A stretch of 64,000 nucleotides of DNA from contig NZ_PTJA01000011.1 of assembly GCF_002934545.1 (NCBI RefSeq), forward strand, positions 62,001 through 126,000, given 5' to 3'. Position numbers and translations under genes: made by a program. Source of the stretch: Lacrimispora xylanisolvens (GTDB lineage Bacteria > Bacillota > Clostridia > Lachnospirales > Lachnospiraceae). Every line of letters starts with the position of its first letter. Positions within the stretch are counted from its first letter, which is position 1. Shown one piece after another: positions 46,669 through 58,016 of the stretch. The notes below the pieces were generated by a model. It was given only the letters and a program-made list of their open reading frames with translations. It was not told the origin of the DNA and did no database searches.

Positions 46669-47646
46669 ATGGAAACAGTTAACCCAAAAGGAACGGAGCA
46701 ATTAAGAAAAATCCGGAAAATGATAAAGAAATCCGGAATGGCGGTTTTACTGGCTGTTGCGGTTCCTGTGATTGCATTTGGCTCTGTCTATAATGTGCAG
46801 GAGCAGGAACAGGCGGTAGTGACCACATTAGGGATACCAAGAACGGTTGCAGACCCGGGACTGCATTTTAAGATTCCCTTTGTTCAGAATGTGCATAAGG
46901 TGAATACCACCATACAGGGATTTGCCGTAGGCTACGATCCCAGTGACAATGAAAGCAAGGAAGAAGATTCCCTGATGATTACAAAGGATTATAATTTTGT
47001 AAACGTGGATTTTTTTGTGGAGTATAAAGTCACAGATCCGGTAAAGGCAATCTATGCTTCCAGGGATCCCCTTATCATTCTTCAGAATGTATCAAGAAGC
47101 AGCATTAGAACAGTCATCGGCAGTTACGATGTGGATTCTGTGCTGACCAATGGAAAAAATGAGATTCAGTCCAAGGTAAAGGAAATGATCACGTCAAAGC
47201 TGGCAGAACACAATGTAGGGCTTACAGTGATCAATGTCACCATACAGGATTCAGAACCGCCCACAAAGGAGGTAATGGAAGCCTTTAAGGCAGTGGAAAC
47301 AGCCAAACAGGGAAAAGAGACAGCGATCAACAATGCAAATAAGTACCGCAATGAAAAGCTTCCGGAGGCAACTGCCCAGACAGATCAGATTCTTCAGGAA
47401 GCCGAGTCTGCCAAGGCAAAAAGGATTAATGAGGCCAGTGCAGAGGTAGCCAAATTCAATGCCATGTACGCGGAATATGTGAAAAACCCGGAAGTGACCA
47501 AAAAAAGAATGTTTTATGAAACAATGGAAAATGTGCTTCCTAACATGAAAGTAATTATTGACGGTACGGATAAGACCAGTACCATCCTCCCGCTTGACAG
47601 CTTTACAGGAGGAGCAGCCAGTGAAAAGAAGGAGAATCAGGAATGA
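46669..47646 (+). CDS. hflK: SPFH-domain membrane protease regulator HflK
   Basis: HflK and HflC form a large membrane cage that, in other bacteria, encloses and modulates the FtsH protease. The 325-residue protein has a single N-terminal transmembrane helix (about 24-42), the SPFH/band 7 domain (V-Q-E-Q-E-Q-A-V-V-T-T-L-G, P-G-L-H-F-K-I-P-F) and a long C-terminal coiled coil rich in Ala, Glu and Lys (about 220-285). It overlaps hflC by 4 bases. Expression is probably governed by the structured leader before it. Assignment as HflK rather than HflC is by order. Confidence 0.88.
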   Translation: METVNPKGTEQLRKIRKMIKKSGMAVLLAVAVPVIAFGSVYNVQEQEQAVVTTLGIPRTVADPGLHFKIPFVQNVHKVNTTIQGFAVGYDPSDNESKEEDSLMITKDYNFVNVDFFVEYKVTDPVKAIYASRDPLIILQNVSRSSIRTVIGSYDVDSVLTNGKNEIQSKVKEMITSKLAEHNVGLTVINVTIQDSEPPTKEVMEAFKAVETAKQGKETAINNANKYRNEKLPEATAQTDQILQEAESAKAKRINEASAEVAKFNAMYAEYVKNPEVTKKRMFYETMENVLPNMKVIIDGTDKTSTILPLDSFTGGAASEKKENQE

Positions 47647-48512
47647 GGAAGATAAAAACAGCCATAGGAATTGTGATAGCAGCAGTTGCCGTTACCGCGC
47701 TTTCCGGAGGAGTAGTGGTAACAAAGGAAAATGAATTTAAGCTGATCAGACAGTTTGGAAGAGTGGAAAGGGTCATTGATTCCCCAGGCATAACTTACAA
47801 GATACCATTCATCCAGACAGCAGATACTCTGCCAAAGCAGATCTTAATTTACGATCTTGCGGCTTCTGACGTGATTACAATGGATAAAAAAACCATGCTC
47901 AGTGACAGCTACGTGCTCTGGCGGATTGAGGATCCTCTGAAATTTGCCCAGTCACTGAATTCCTCCCTTTCTGGTGCAGAGAGCAGAATTGATACGGTGG
48001 TTTATAACTCAGTGAAGAATGTGATCAGCAGTATGGCCCAGAATGAGGTCATAAGCAGCCGTGATGGGGAGCTTTCTCAGGCGATTATGGATAATGTGGG
48101 AGAAAACATGGGCCAGTATGGAATCCGTCTTCTGGCAGTGGAAACAAAGCGCCTGGATCTTCCGGCAGATAATAAAACAGCCGTGTATGAGAGAATGATT
48201 TCAGAGCGTGCCAAAATAGCTGCCACATTTACAGCAGAAGGCCAGGCAGAGGCGAAAAAGATACAAAATACAACAGACCGTGAAATAGCAATCAGTATTT
48301 CTGATGCTCAGGCAAAGGCGGCATCAATCACATCAGAGGGAGAAGGAGAATATATGAGAATCATGGCGGAAGCCTATCATGATCCTCAAAGATCAGATTT
48401 CTATTCCTTTGTGCGGTCGCTGGAAGCAGCCAAGACATCACTTGCAGGAAATGGGAATACCTTAATCCTTCCGGGAGGCTCTCCCCTTGCCAGGATTTTT
48501 ACCGGTCAGTAA
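47643..48512 (+). CDS. hflC: SPFH-domain membrane protease regulator HflC
   Basis: This is the partner of HflK. The 289-residue protein has an N-terminal transmembrane helix (about 5-25), the SPFH domain (N-E-F-K-L-I-R-Q-F-G-R-V, P-G-I-T-Y-K-I-P-F-I) and the segment S-E-R-A-K-I-A-A-T-F-T-A-E-G-Q-A-E-A typical of HflC, followed by a coiled coil and a short hydrophobic end (L-I-L-P-G-G-S-P-L). Its ATG overlaps the hflK stop. No terminator is evident between it and the metF promoter. Confidence 0.9.
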   Translation: MRKIKTAIGIVIAAVAVTALSGGVVVTKENEFKLIRQFGRVERVIDSPGITYKIPFIQTADTLPKQILIYDLAASDVITMDKKTMLSDSYVLWRIEDPLKFAQSLNSSLSGAESRIDTVVYNSVKNVISSMAQNEVISSRDGELSQAIMDNVGENMGQYGIRLLAVETKRLDLPADNKTAVYERMISERAKIAATFTAEGQAEAKKIQNTTDREIAISISDAQAKAASITSEGEGEYMRIMAEAYHDPQRSDFYSFVRSLEAAKTSLAGNGNTLILPGGSPLARIFTGQ

Positions 48513-48530
48513 AATTTGGACTACTAAATG

Positions 48531-48559
48531 TTGCGGGAAAAAGTTTTTTATGGTAAAGT
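48531..48559 (+). promoter_or_regulatory. probable sigma-A promoter for metF
   Basis: TTGCGG (48531-48536), 17-base spacer, TAAAGT (48554-48559), 39 bases before metF. Moderate match. The leader is too short for a SAM or T-box element. Confidence 0.5.
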
Positions 48560-48598
48560 GTTAAAATAAAAAGAAGCAGAGGATAGGAGATTGACAGA

Positions 48599-49456
48599 AT
48601 GAAGATTACAGATATATTGAGCCAGGGAAAGCCGACCTTATCTTTTGAAGTGTTTCCGCCTAAGACAGAGGATAAGTATGATTCTGTTGAGAAGGCGGCT
48701 GCTGAGATAGCAAAACTGAAACCTGCCTTTATGAGCGTCACATACGGTGCCGGCGGAGGAACCAGTAAGTATACCGTAGACATCGCTTCTGCCCTCCATC
48801 ATGAATATCATGTTACGGCTTTGGCCCATCTGACCTGTGTATCTTCAACGAAAGAAAAGGTGCATCAGGTGTTAGGGGAACTGAAGGAAGCAGGAATAGA
48901 GAATGTGCTGGCATTAAGAGGTGATATTCCGGCTGATGCTCCTGATAAGCGGGAATATAACTATGCATCGGAGCTCATCCGGGAGATTAAGGAAACCGGT
49001 GATTTTTGCATCGGAGCGGCCTGTTATCCCGAAGGTCATGTGGAATCAGCAAACAAAACCATTGATATGGATTACTTAAAGCAGAAGGTGGAAGCAGGAT
49101 GCGATTTCGTAACCACCCAGATGTTTTTCGATAATAACATCTTATATAATTACTTATACCGGATACGGGAAAAGGGAATTACAGTCCCGGTTGTTGCAGG
49201 AATTATGCCTGTAACCAATGTAAGGCAGATCATACGCAGCTGCCAGCTGTCCGGAACTTATCTGCCCACCCGGTTTAAGGCGATCGTTGACCGGTTTGGG
49301 GAAGACCCGGCAGCCATGAAGCAGGCAGGAATCGCTTATGCAACGGAGCAGATCATTGATTTAATTGCGAACGGTGTCAATGCCATTCATGTTTATTCTA
49401 TGAATAAGCCTGATGTGGCCTTAAAGATCAAGGAAAATCTTTCTCAGATACTGTAA
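48599..49456 (+). CDS. metF: methylenetetrahydrofolate reductase
   Basis: MetF reduces 5,10-methylene-THF to 5-methyl-THF, the methyl donor for MetH. The 285-residue protein shows the family motifs F-E-V-F-P-P-K at the start, S-V-T-Y-G-A-G-G, L-A-H-L-T-C, L-A-L-R-G-D and T-Q-M-F-F-D. Length is that of the bacterial FAD enzyme without a regulatory domain. It lies before the MetH activation-domain and metH genes, separated by a terminator, so methyl-group synthesis and use are grouped. In an anaerobe it may also serve acetogenic-type C1 metabolism. Confidence 0.94.
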   Translation: MKITDILSQGKPTLSFEVFPPKTEDKYDSVEKAAAEIAKLKPAFMSVTYGAGGGTSKYTVDIASALHHEYHVTALAHLTCVSSTKEKVHQVLGELKEAGIENVLALRGDIPADAPDKREYNYASELIREIKETGDFCIGAACYPEGHVESANKTIDMDYLKQKVEAGCDFVTTQMFFDNNILYNYLYRIREKGITVPVVAGIMPVTNVRQIIRSCQLSGTYLPTRFKAIVDRFGEDPAAMKQAGIAYATEQIIDLIANGVNAIHVYSMNKPDVALKIKENLSQIL

Positions 49457-49468
49457 TCCGTAAAGCAG

Positions 49469-49503
49469 CAGGTCCGTTTCTGTAAAAGAGCGGACCTGTT
49501 TTA
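49469..49503 (+). terminator. rho-independent terminator after metF
   Basis: CAGGTCCG (49469-49476) pairs with CGGACCTG (49491-49498), followed by TTTTA. Confidence 0.82.
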
Positions 49504-49527
49504 TCAGGTAAAATCGGAGGGATAAGG

Positions 49528-50169
49528 ATGGAGATCAGCCGGAAGGAGATTCTTAGATATTTAGGATATGGAAATAAGGAAAGCGATGAACAGATCAGTG
49601 CTTTGGTCGAGGAAGTATTGGAAGAACTTCTGGCTGCAGCCTCACCCAAATGTATATACAGGGCATTTCCGTTAACACTGCTTCCTGAGGATGAGATTGA
49701 TTTTACTGTCTTTCGTACAAAAAGCCGGAATCTGAGTAAAAATCTGGCGGATTGCGAGGAAGTTCTGTTATTTGCAGCCACGCTGGGAACCGGAGTGGAT
49801 GTGCTGCTTCACAAATACACCAGACTGCAGATGAGCAGGGCTGTCATTATGCAGGCAGCTGCGGCCGCAGTGATTGAAGAATACTGCGACCAGGAAAACC
49901 GCAGGCTGAAACAGGAATATGAGGCCAGGGGCTTTTATTTAAGACCCAGATTCAGTCCCGGATATGGTGATTTTTCGCTGGAATGTCAAAAAGATATAAC
50001 AACAGTTTTGGAAACACCCAAGCGAATTGGTATTATGCTTACGGAAAGCCTGCTTATGACTCCTTCCAAATCCGTGACAGCAGTGATGGGAGTCAGTAAG
50101 AAGCCTTACCGGTGTGAGATAAAAGGGTGTGAATCCTGTGGGAAAAAGGACTGTGCATACCGGAGATAA
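49528..50169 (+). CDS. stand-alone methionine synthase reactivation domain protein
   Basis: This 213-residue protein matches the C-terminal activation domain of cobalamin-dependent methionine synthase, which binds SAM to re-methylate oxidised cobalamin. The core R-F-S-P-G-Y-G-D-F-S-L-E-C (about 141-153) is the visible signature. It ends in a Cys-rich tail C-E-I-K-G-C-E-S-C-G-K-K-D-C, possibly a metal or redox site. It starts with GTA-AGG-type spacing behind GGAGGG. metH follows by about 30 bases and lacks this domain, so the two together form one enzyme system. Confidence 0.88.
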   Translation: MEISRKEILRYLGYGNKESDEQISALVEEVLEELLAAASPKCIYRAFPLTLLPEDEIDFTVFRTKSRNLSKNLADCEEVLLFAATLGTGVDVLLHKYTRLQMSRAVIMQAAAAAVIEEYCDQENRRLKQEYEARGFYLRPRFSPGYGDFSLECQKDITTVLETPKRIGIMLTESLLMTPSKSVTAVMGVSKKPYRCEIKGCESCGKKDCAYRR

Positions 50170-50199
50170 AATAGAAACTGAGTGGAGATGGAGGAAAGT

Positions 50200-52638
50200 A
50201 TGTCAGCGATTTTAGAGAAATTGAAAGAAAGAATCCTTTTTTTTGACGGCGGCATGGGCAGCCTTTTACAGGCCAATGGCTTAAAACCTGGTGAACTGCC
50301 GGAAACCTGGAATGTAACCCATTCTGATTTAATCGTAAAGCTTCACAGAGAATATCTGGAAGCCGGTGCAGATATGATTAAAACCAATACCTTTGGTGCG
50401 AATGGTTTAAAATATAATAAGGACAAGGAATTTGATTTAGAGCAGATTGTGACTGCTGCCATGAAGAACGCCAGAGAGGCGGTGGATACTGCTGCATATA
50501 CCCCTGGTAGGTCAAAAGGTGCAATTGCCCTTGATATCGGTCCTACTGGCAAACTTTTAAAGCCTCTGGGAGATCTTGATTTTGAAGATGCCTATGAGCT
50601 GTTTTCTCAGGTGGTTAGAATCGGGGAACGGGAAGGGGCAGACCTGATTCTTATTGAAACCATGAGCGACAGCTATGAAGCAAAGGCGGCTGTTCTGGCA
50701 GCAAAAGAAAACAGCAGCCTGCCCGTTTTTGTGACAATGATTTTTGATGACAAAGGAAAACTTTTAACCGGGGGAAATGTGGAGTCTGCGGTTGCTCTTT
50801 TAGAAGGGCTGGGAGTGGATGCCCTGGGGATTAACTGCGGCCTTGGTCCTATTCAGATGAAAGGCATTCTGGAAGATATCATGAAGGTGGCTTCTATTCC
50901 TGTCATTGTAAACCCCAATGCCGGACTTCCAAGAAGTGAAGGCGGTAAGACGGTTTATGACATTGATGCCGATGAATTTGCCAGAGTCATGAAGGAGATT
51001 GTGGAGGCGGGAGCCTGTATCATCGGCGGCTGCTGCGGAACCACGCCGGAGCATATTGAAAAAATGGCAGCCCTGTGTAAGGATCTGCCGGTCAGACTCC
51101 CGGAAAGAAAATACCGGACGGTGATTTCCTCCTATGCCCAGGCTGTTGTCATAGATCGGGATCCGGTTATTATAGGAGAACGGATTAATCCAACGGGAAA
51201 AGCTAAATTTAAGCAGGCGTTAAAGGATCATAATCTGGAGTATATCTTAAAAGAGGGTGTTCTCCAGCAGGATAACGGGGCTCATGTGCTTGACGTGAAT
51301 GTGGGACTTCCTGAGATTGATGAACCAGCCATGATGGTAGAAGTAGTGAAAGAACTGCAAAGTATCATTGACCTGCCTTTACAGATAGACACCTCTAATA
51401 TGACCGCCATGGAACGTGCCATGAGAATCTATAATGGTAAGCCGCTTATCAATTCCGTTAATGGAAAGAAAGAAGTGATGGAAGCCATTTTCCCTCTTGT
51501 AAAACGGTACGGAGGAGTGGTGGTAGCACTTGCTCTTGACGAAGATGGCATTCCGGAAACGGCTGATGGAAGAATTGCAGTATCGAAAAAGATCTATGAT
51601 ACCGCAGCCGGATATGGGATCGGCAAAGAAGATATCATCATTGACGCTTTGTGTATGACAGTGAGCTCTGACAACAAAGGTGCCATTACAACCCTTGAGA
51701 CCGTAAGGCGGGTAAGGGATGAATTACAGGGAAAAACCATACTTGGAGTCTCCAATATTTCCTTTGGTCTTCCCCAGAGAGAAATTGTCAATGCAGCATT
51801 CTTTACCATGGCTCTGCAAAACGGGTTAAGCGCCGCCATTATAAATCCAAACTCAGAGGCCATGATGCGCTCATACTACAGCTTCCGTGTGCTTGCAGAC
51901 TTAGATCCCCAGTGCAGCAATTATATCAATATCTACAGCGGCAATGTGACTGTTCTTGGTGAGGTGAAAAGACAGGCAGGAGATCAGAAAGCTGCCGGGA
52001 TAAGCGGAACGGATTTATCCTTAGGGGAGAGCATAAAAAAAGGATTAAAGGACAGAGCGTATGCTGCTGTTTCTGAACTTCTGGAAAACAGGGAACCCCT
52101 TAGCATTATTAATGAGGAGATGATTCCTGCCCTTAATGAGGTCGGAAAAGGATTTGAGAAGGGAACGGTATTTCTCCCCCAGCTCCTGATGAGCGCAGAG
52201 GCGGCAAAGGCAGCTTTTGAGGTTATTAAGGAAAAACTGGCACAAAGCGGTGCAGAGGAAAAGAAAAAGGGAACCATAATACTTGCAACCGTAAAGGGAG
52301 ACATTCACGACATCGGAAAAAATATTGTAAAGGTGCTTTTGGAAAATTACAGCTATGAAGTACTGGATCTTGGAAAAGATGTACCCCCTGAAACCATTGT
52401 AAAGACAGCAATAGAGCGGAATGTGAAGCTGGTGGGGTTAAGCGCTCTCATGACAACCACGGTTCCTAGCATGGAAGAGACCATACGCCAGCTTCAGACC
52501 CAGGCGCCTTTTGCAAAGGTTATGGTGGGCGGGGCAGTTCTCACAAAAGAGTATGCAATGACAATCGGTGCAGACCAGTATTGCCGGGACGCCATGGCAT
52601 CTGTCAATTATGCCGAGGATATATTTGAAGTAAAATAA
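50200..52638 (+). CDS. metH: cobalamin-dependent methionine synthase, three-domain form
   Basis: MetH transfers a methyl group from 5-methyl-THF through cobalamin to homocysteine. The 812-residue protein has the homocysteine domain (1-300) with zinc ligands C213 (G-I-N-C-G) and C278-C279 (G-G-C-C-G-T-T), the pterin-binding domain (about 310-580; I-G-E-R-I-N-P-T-G), and the cobalamin domain (about 600-812) with the lower ligand H703 in D-I-H-D-I-G. The usual fourth, SAM-binding domain is missing and is encoded by the gene before. I chose ATG 50200, with GGAGG 5 bases before it; a GTG at 50182 would overlap that site. Confidence 0.94.
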   Translation: MSAILEKLKERILFFDGGMGSLLQANGLKPGELPETWNVTHSDLIVKLHREYLEAGADMIKTNTFGANGLKYNKDKEFDLEQIVTAAMKNAREAVDTAAYTPGRSKGAIALDIGPTGKLLKPLGDLDFEDAYELFSQVVRIGEREGADLILIETMSDSYEAKAAVLAAKENSSLPVFVTMIFDDKGKLLTGGNVESAVALLEGLGVDALGINCGLGPIQMKGILEDIMKVASIPVIVNPNAGLPRSEGGKTVYDIDADEFARVMKEIVEAGACIIGGCCGTTPEHIEKMAALCKDLPVRLPERKYRTVISSYAQAVVIDRDPVIIGERINPTGKAKFKQALKDHNLEYILKEGVLQQDNGAHVLDVNVGLPEIDEPAMMVEVVKELQSIIDLPLQIDTSNMTAMERAMRIYNGKPLINSVNGKKEVMEAIFPLVKRYGGVVVALALDEDGIPETADGRIAVSKKIYDTAAGYGIGKEDIIIDALCMTVSSDNKGAITTLETVRRVRDELQGKTILGVSNISFGLPQREIVNAAFFTMALQNGLSAAIINPNSEAMMRSYYSFRVLADLDPQCSNYINIYSGNVTVLGEVKRQAGDQKAAGISGTDLSLGESIKKGLKDRAYAAVSELLENREPLSIINEEMIPALNEVGKGFEKGTVFLPQLLMSAEAAKAAFEVIKEKLAQSGAEEKKKGTIILATVKGDIHDIGKNIVKVLLENYSYEVLDLGKDVPPETIVKTAIERNVKLVGLSALMTTTVPSMEETIRQLQTQAPFAKVMVGGAVLTKEYAMTIGADQYCRDAMASVNYAEDIFEVK

Positions 52639-52647
52639 GGTGCCTCA

Positions 52648-52675
52648 TTGACAAATAACGAATGAATGGTACAAT
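52648..52675 (+). promoter_or_regulatory. sigma-A promoter for trpS
   Basis: TTGACA (52648-52653), 16-base spacer, TACAAT (52670-52675), 30 bases before trpS. Confidence 0.75.
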
Positions 52676-52705
52676 AAAACTTGATAATATATCTGGAGGT
52701 ACAAA

Positions 52706-53797
52706 ATGGGAAAGATAATTTTAACGGGGGACAGACCCACCGGAAAGCTTCACATCGGACATTACGTGGGTTCGCTGAGGCGCAGGGTGGAATTGCAGAA
52801 TTCCGGCGAATTTGACGAGATTTTTATTATGATAGCGGATGCCCAGGCATTAACGGATAATGCGGACAATCCGGAAAAGGTTCGTCAGAACATTATTGAG
52901 GTAGCGCTGGATTATCTCGCATGCGGACTGGATCCCAGTAAGAGTACGTTGTTCATCCAGTCTCAGATACCACAGCTTACAGAGCTTAGCTTCTATTATA
53001 TGAATCTGGTTACCGTTTCCAGGCTGCAGCGCAATCCTACCGTAAAATCTGAGATTGCCATGAGAAACTTCGAAACCAGCATACCCGTGGGCTTCTTTAC
53101 CTATCCAATCAGCCAGGCAGCTGATATTACGGCATTTAAGGCCAACACTGTCCCTGTGGGAGAAGATCAGGAGCCGATGATTGAACAGACCAGGGAGATC
53201 GTACGGAAGTTCAATTCCGTTTACGGAGAGGCTTTAGTAGAGCCGGAAATCCTGCTTCCCGATAACCAGGCGTGCTTACGTCTTCCGGGAACAGACGGCA
53301 AGGCAAAGATGAGCAAATCCCTTGGCAACTGCATCTACTTATCCGATTCAGAAGATGAGGTTAAGAAAAAGGTAATGAGCATGTACACCGATCCCAATCA
53401 CCTGATGGTTTCCGATCCCGGACAGGTGGAAGGCAATACGGTATTTACCTATCTGGATGCATTTTGCAAAGAAGAGGATTTTAAAGAATATTTACCGGAT
53501 TACAAGAACCTTGATGAGTTAAAAGAGCACTATCAGAGAGGCGGACTTGGAGACGTTAAAGTAAAGAGATTTTTAAACAGTGTGCTGCAGGCAGAGTTAG
53601 AACCCATCAGAAAAAGAAGAAAAGAATACGAAGCGGATATCCCTTACGTATATCAGATCTTAAAAGAGGGAAGTCAGAAAGCAGAAGCAGCAGCTGCCGC
53701 TACCTTAAAAGAGGTGAAGGAAGCGATGAAGATCAACTATTTTGACGATGTGGAACTGATCGGAGAACAGGCAAAGCGGTTTAAAGGCCAGGAATAG
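52706..53797 (+). CDS. trpS: tryptophan--tRNA ligase
   Basis: TrpS charges tRNA-Trp. The 363-residue class I synthetase has H16-I-G-H19 (the HIGH motif) and K201-M-S-K-S205. The sequence [13 protein letters not shown] is the normal N-terminus. It is slightly longer than typical bacterial TrpRS (330-350). AGGTAC-type ribosome binding site GGAGG lies just before the ATG. There is no room for a T-box leader between its promoter and start, so tryptophan control is not evident. A small unknown gene follows after 8 bases. Confidence 0.95.
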   Translation: MGKIILTGDRPTGKLHIGHYVGSLRRRVELQNSGEFDEIFIMIADAQALTDNADNPEKVRQNIIEVALDYLACGLDPSKSTLFIQSQIPQLTELSFYYMNLVTVSRLQRNPTVKSEIAMRNFETSIPVGFFTYPISQAADITAFKANTVPVGEDQEPMIEQTREIVRKFNSVYGEALVEPEILLPDNQACLRLPGTDGKAKMSKSLGNCIYLSDSEDEVKKKVMSMYTDPNHLMVSDPGQVEGNTVFTYLDAFCKEEDFKEYLPDYKNLDELKEHYQRGGLGDVKVKRFLNSVLQAELEPIRKRRKEYEADIPYVYQILKEGSQKAEAAAAATLKEVKEAMKINYFDDVELIGEQAKRFKGQE

Positions 53798-53805
53798 GGG
53801 CTGTC

Positions 53806-54048
53806 ATGAAGATCGTTTCTATTCATGAGATACTGGAATGCAATCAGCTTTTAAAAGACAGCGGATTGGAATTTAAGATTCATTTAAAAGATGCCTGCGG
53901 GAAACAATCCTGCTCTGTGGAATCCCTGAGTGTCAGCAATGGAACAGCAGAGTATCAGGCGCTTTATGAGACACTGGAAACGTACTTTAAGAAACTGCGT
54001 TTTCAGCTGGAGTATAATGAAGATAAGACAAACTTCTGGATGATTTAA
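53806..54048 (+). CDS. small conserved-looking protein, possibly RDAC-family
   Basis: This 80-residue protein has no membrane segment or signal peptide. The middle reads [14 protein letters not shown], which resembles the name-giving motif of the RDAC-family small proteins of clostridia as I recall it (here K-D-A-C). The remainder is predicted beta-alpha. It begins 8 bases behind trpS and shares its transcript, ending at the hairpins below. The function is not known. Confidence 0.72.
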   Translation: MKIVSIHEILECNQLLKDSGLEFKIHLKDACGKQSCSVESLSVSNGTAEYQALYETLETYFKKLRFQLEYNEDKTNFWMI

Positions 54049-54114
54049 CTCCGGAAACTGGAATGCCGGAGTGGCTGCAAAGGAGAAAAACTTTTGGGCT
54101 TCTCCGGTTTTTTT
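54049..54114 (+). terminator. terminator with competing hairpins after the trpS operon
   Basis: GGAGAA (54082-54087) pairs with TTCTCC (54100-54105), followed by T residues. Upstream, CTCCGG (54049-54054) can pair with CCGGAG (54066-54071), which could alternatively pair with CTCCGG (54102-54107). Confidence 0.75.
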
Positions 54115-54129
54115 AATTTAATAATAAAA

Positions 54130-54144
54130 TAATAATTATTATCA
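54130..54144 (+). promoter_or_regulatory. Fur/PerR-like box before ahpC
   Basis: TAATAATTATTATCA differs from the Fur 7-1-7 pattern TGATAATnATTATCA at one position and is similar to PerR boxes. It ends 11 bases before the -35 of the ahpC promoter. Confidence 0.6.
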
Positions 54145-54154
54145 ATATTATTTA

Positions 54155-54183
54155 TTGAATTTTCTGGTAATCTATGCTATGAT
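54155..54183 (+). promoter_or_regulatory. sigma-A promoter for ahpC
   Basis: TTGAAT (54155-54160), 17-base spacer, TATGAT (54178-54183). Leader about 85 bases, ending in AAAGGAG. Confidence 0.75.
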
Positions 54184-54274
54184 TATACCATGAATTAGGA
54201 ACAACTAACTCATAAATTTAATCGAAACAAGCCATATTAATTGAGTATAGCCATCAGGAAAGGAGATAAATTGT

Positions 54275-54838
54275 ATGTCATTCATTGGAAAAGAGATCAG
54301 TGATTTTAAAGTACAGAGTTTTATAAATGGAGAATTTAAGGAAGTTGTGAAAAAGGATGTTCTGGGTAAGTGGTCCGTATTCTTTTTTTATCCGGCGGAT
54401 TTTACTTTTGTCTGCCCCACGGAACTGGAAGATCTTGCAGATAAATATGAGGATTTTAAAAAGGCGGGCTGTGAAATTTACAGTGTATCCTGTGATACCC
54501 ATTTTGTACACAAGGCCTGGCATGATGCCTCAAAGACAATAAAAAAGATTCAGTATCCCATGCTTGCGGATCCTACAGGCGCACTGGCAAGAAGCTTTGA
54601 TGTTCTGATTGAGGAATCCGGCATGGCAGAGCGGGCAACCTTTGTTGTGAATCCGGAAGGAGTTATTGTCGCTTATGAAGTGATTGCCGGCAACGTGGGA
54701 AGAAATGCAGAAGAACTGTTTCGAAGAGTGGAGGCTTCCCAGTTTGTTGCCAAACACGGAGATGAAGTTTGTCCTGCAAAATGGAAACCAGGTGAAAAGA
54801 CATTAAAGCCCAGTCTGGATTTAGTAGGGCTTCTGTAA
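54275..54838 (+). CDS. ahpC: alkyl hydroperoxide reductase AhpC (2-Cys peroxiredoxin)
   Basis: AhpC reduces hydrogen peroxide and organic hydroperoxides. The 187-residue protein has the peroxidatic cysteine C47 in F-V-C-P-T-E and the resolving cysteine C166 in E-V-C-P-A, both in the normal places for AhpC, and the tail K-P-S-L-D-L-V-G-L-L. The matching reductase gene starts 12 bases downstream. A Fur/PerR-like box before the promoter fits peroxide or metal control, common for ahpC in Firmicutes. Confidence 0.96.
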   Translation: MSFIGKEISDFKVQSFINGEFKEVVKKDVLGKWSVFFFYPADFTFVCPTELEDLADKYEDFKKAGCEIYSVSCDTHFVHKAWHDASKTIKKIQYPMLADPTGALARSFDVLIEESGMAERATFVVNPEGVIVAYEVIAGNVGRNAEELFRRVEASQFVAKHGDEVCPAKWKPGEKTLKPSLDLVGLL

Positions 54839-54850
54839 AGGTGGGATCCT

Positions 54851-57809
<2,959 letters not shown>

Positions 57810-57822
57810 TTGAGAATGAGTA

Positions 57823-57862
57823 AGACCTGCAGGCCGAAGATAAGACTTGCAGGTCTTTTTTT
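57823..57862 (+). terminator. rho-independent terminator after eno
   Basis: AGACCTGCA (57823-57831) pairs with TGCAGGTCT (57848-57856), then a T tract. Confidence 0.9.
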
Positions 57863-57880
57863 GTATTTTGTGAAAAGGAT

Positions 57881-57909
57881 TTGATGTAGGGAGAAATAAA
57901 TGATATGCT
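57881..57909 (+). promoter_or_regulatory. weak promoter candidate for the MBL gene
   Basis: TTGATG (57881-57886), 17-base spacer, TATGCT (57904-57909). Only four of six bases match in the -10. Confidence 0.35.
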
Positions 57910-58016
57910 TAAGAAATTGGTGGAATATCCGAGATACTTTCTCAATAAAATAAACAGTGATACCCGTTATAAAAGAGCAGTAAGTGGGAATGTATGAGAA
58001 AGTGGGAGAAGGATAG

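Noticed and set aside
52639-52705. T-box leader before trpS
   Set aside because: Only about 25 bases lie between the probable transcription start and the ATG.
57905-57997. Short frame of 30 codons between eno and the MBL gene
   Set aside because: The ribosome binding site is poorly spaced and a weak promoter candidate overlaps it; too little evidence for a gene.
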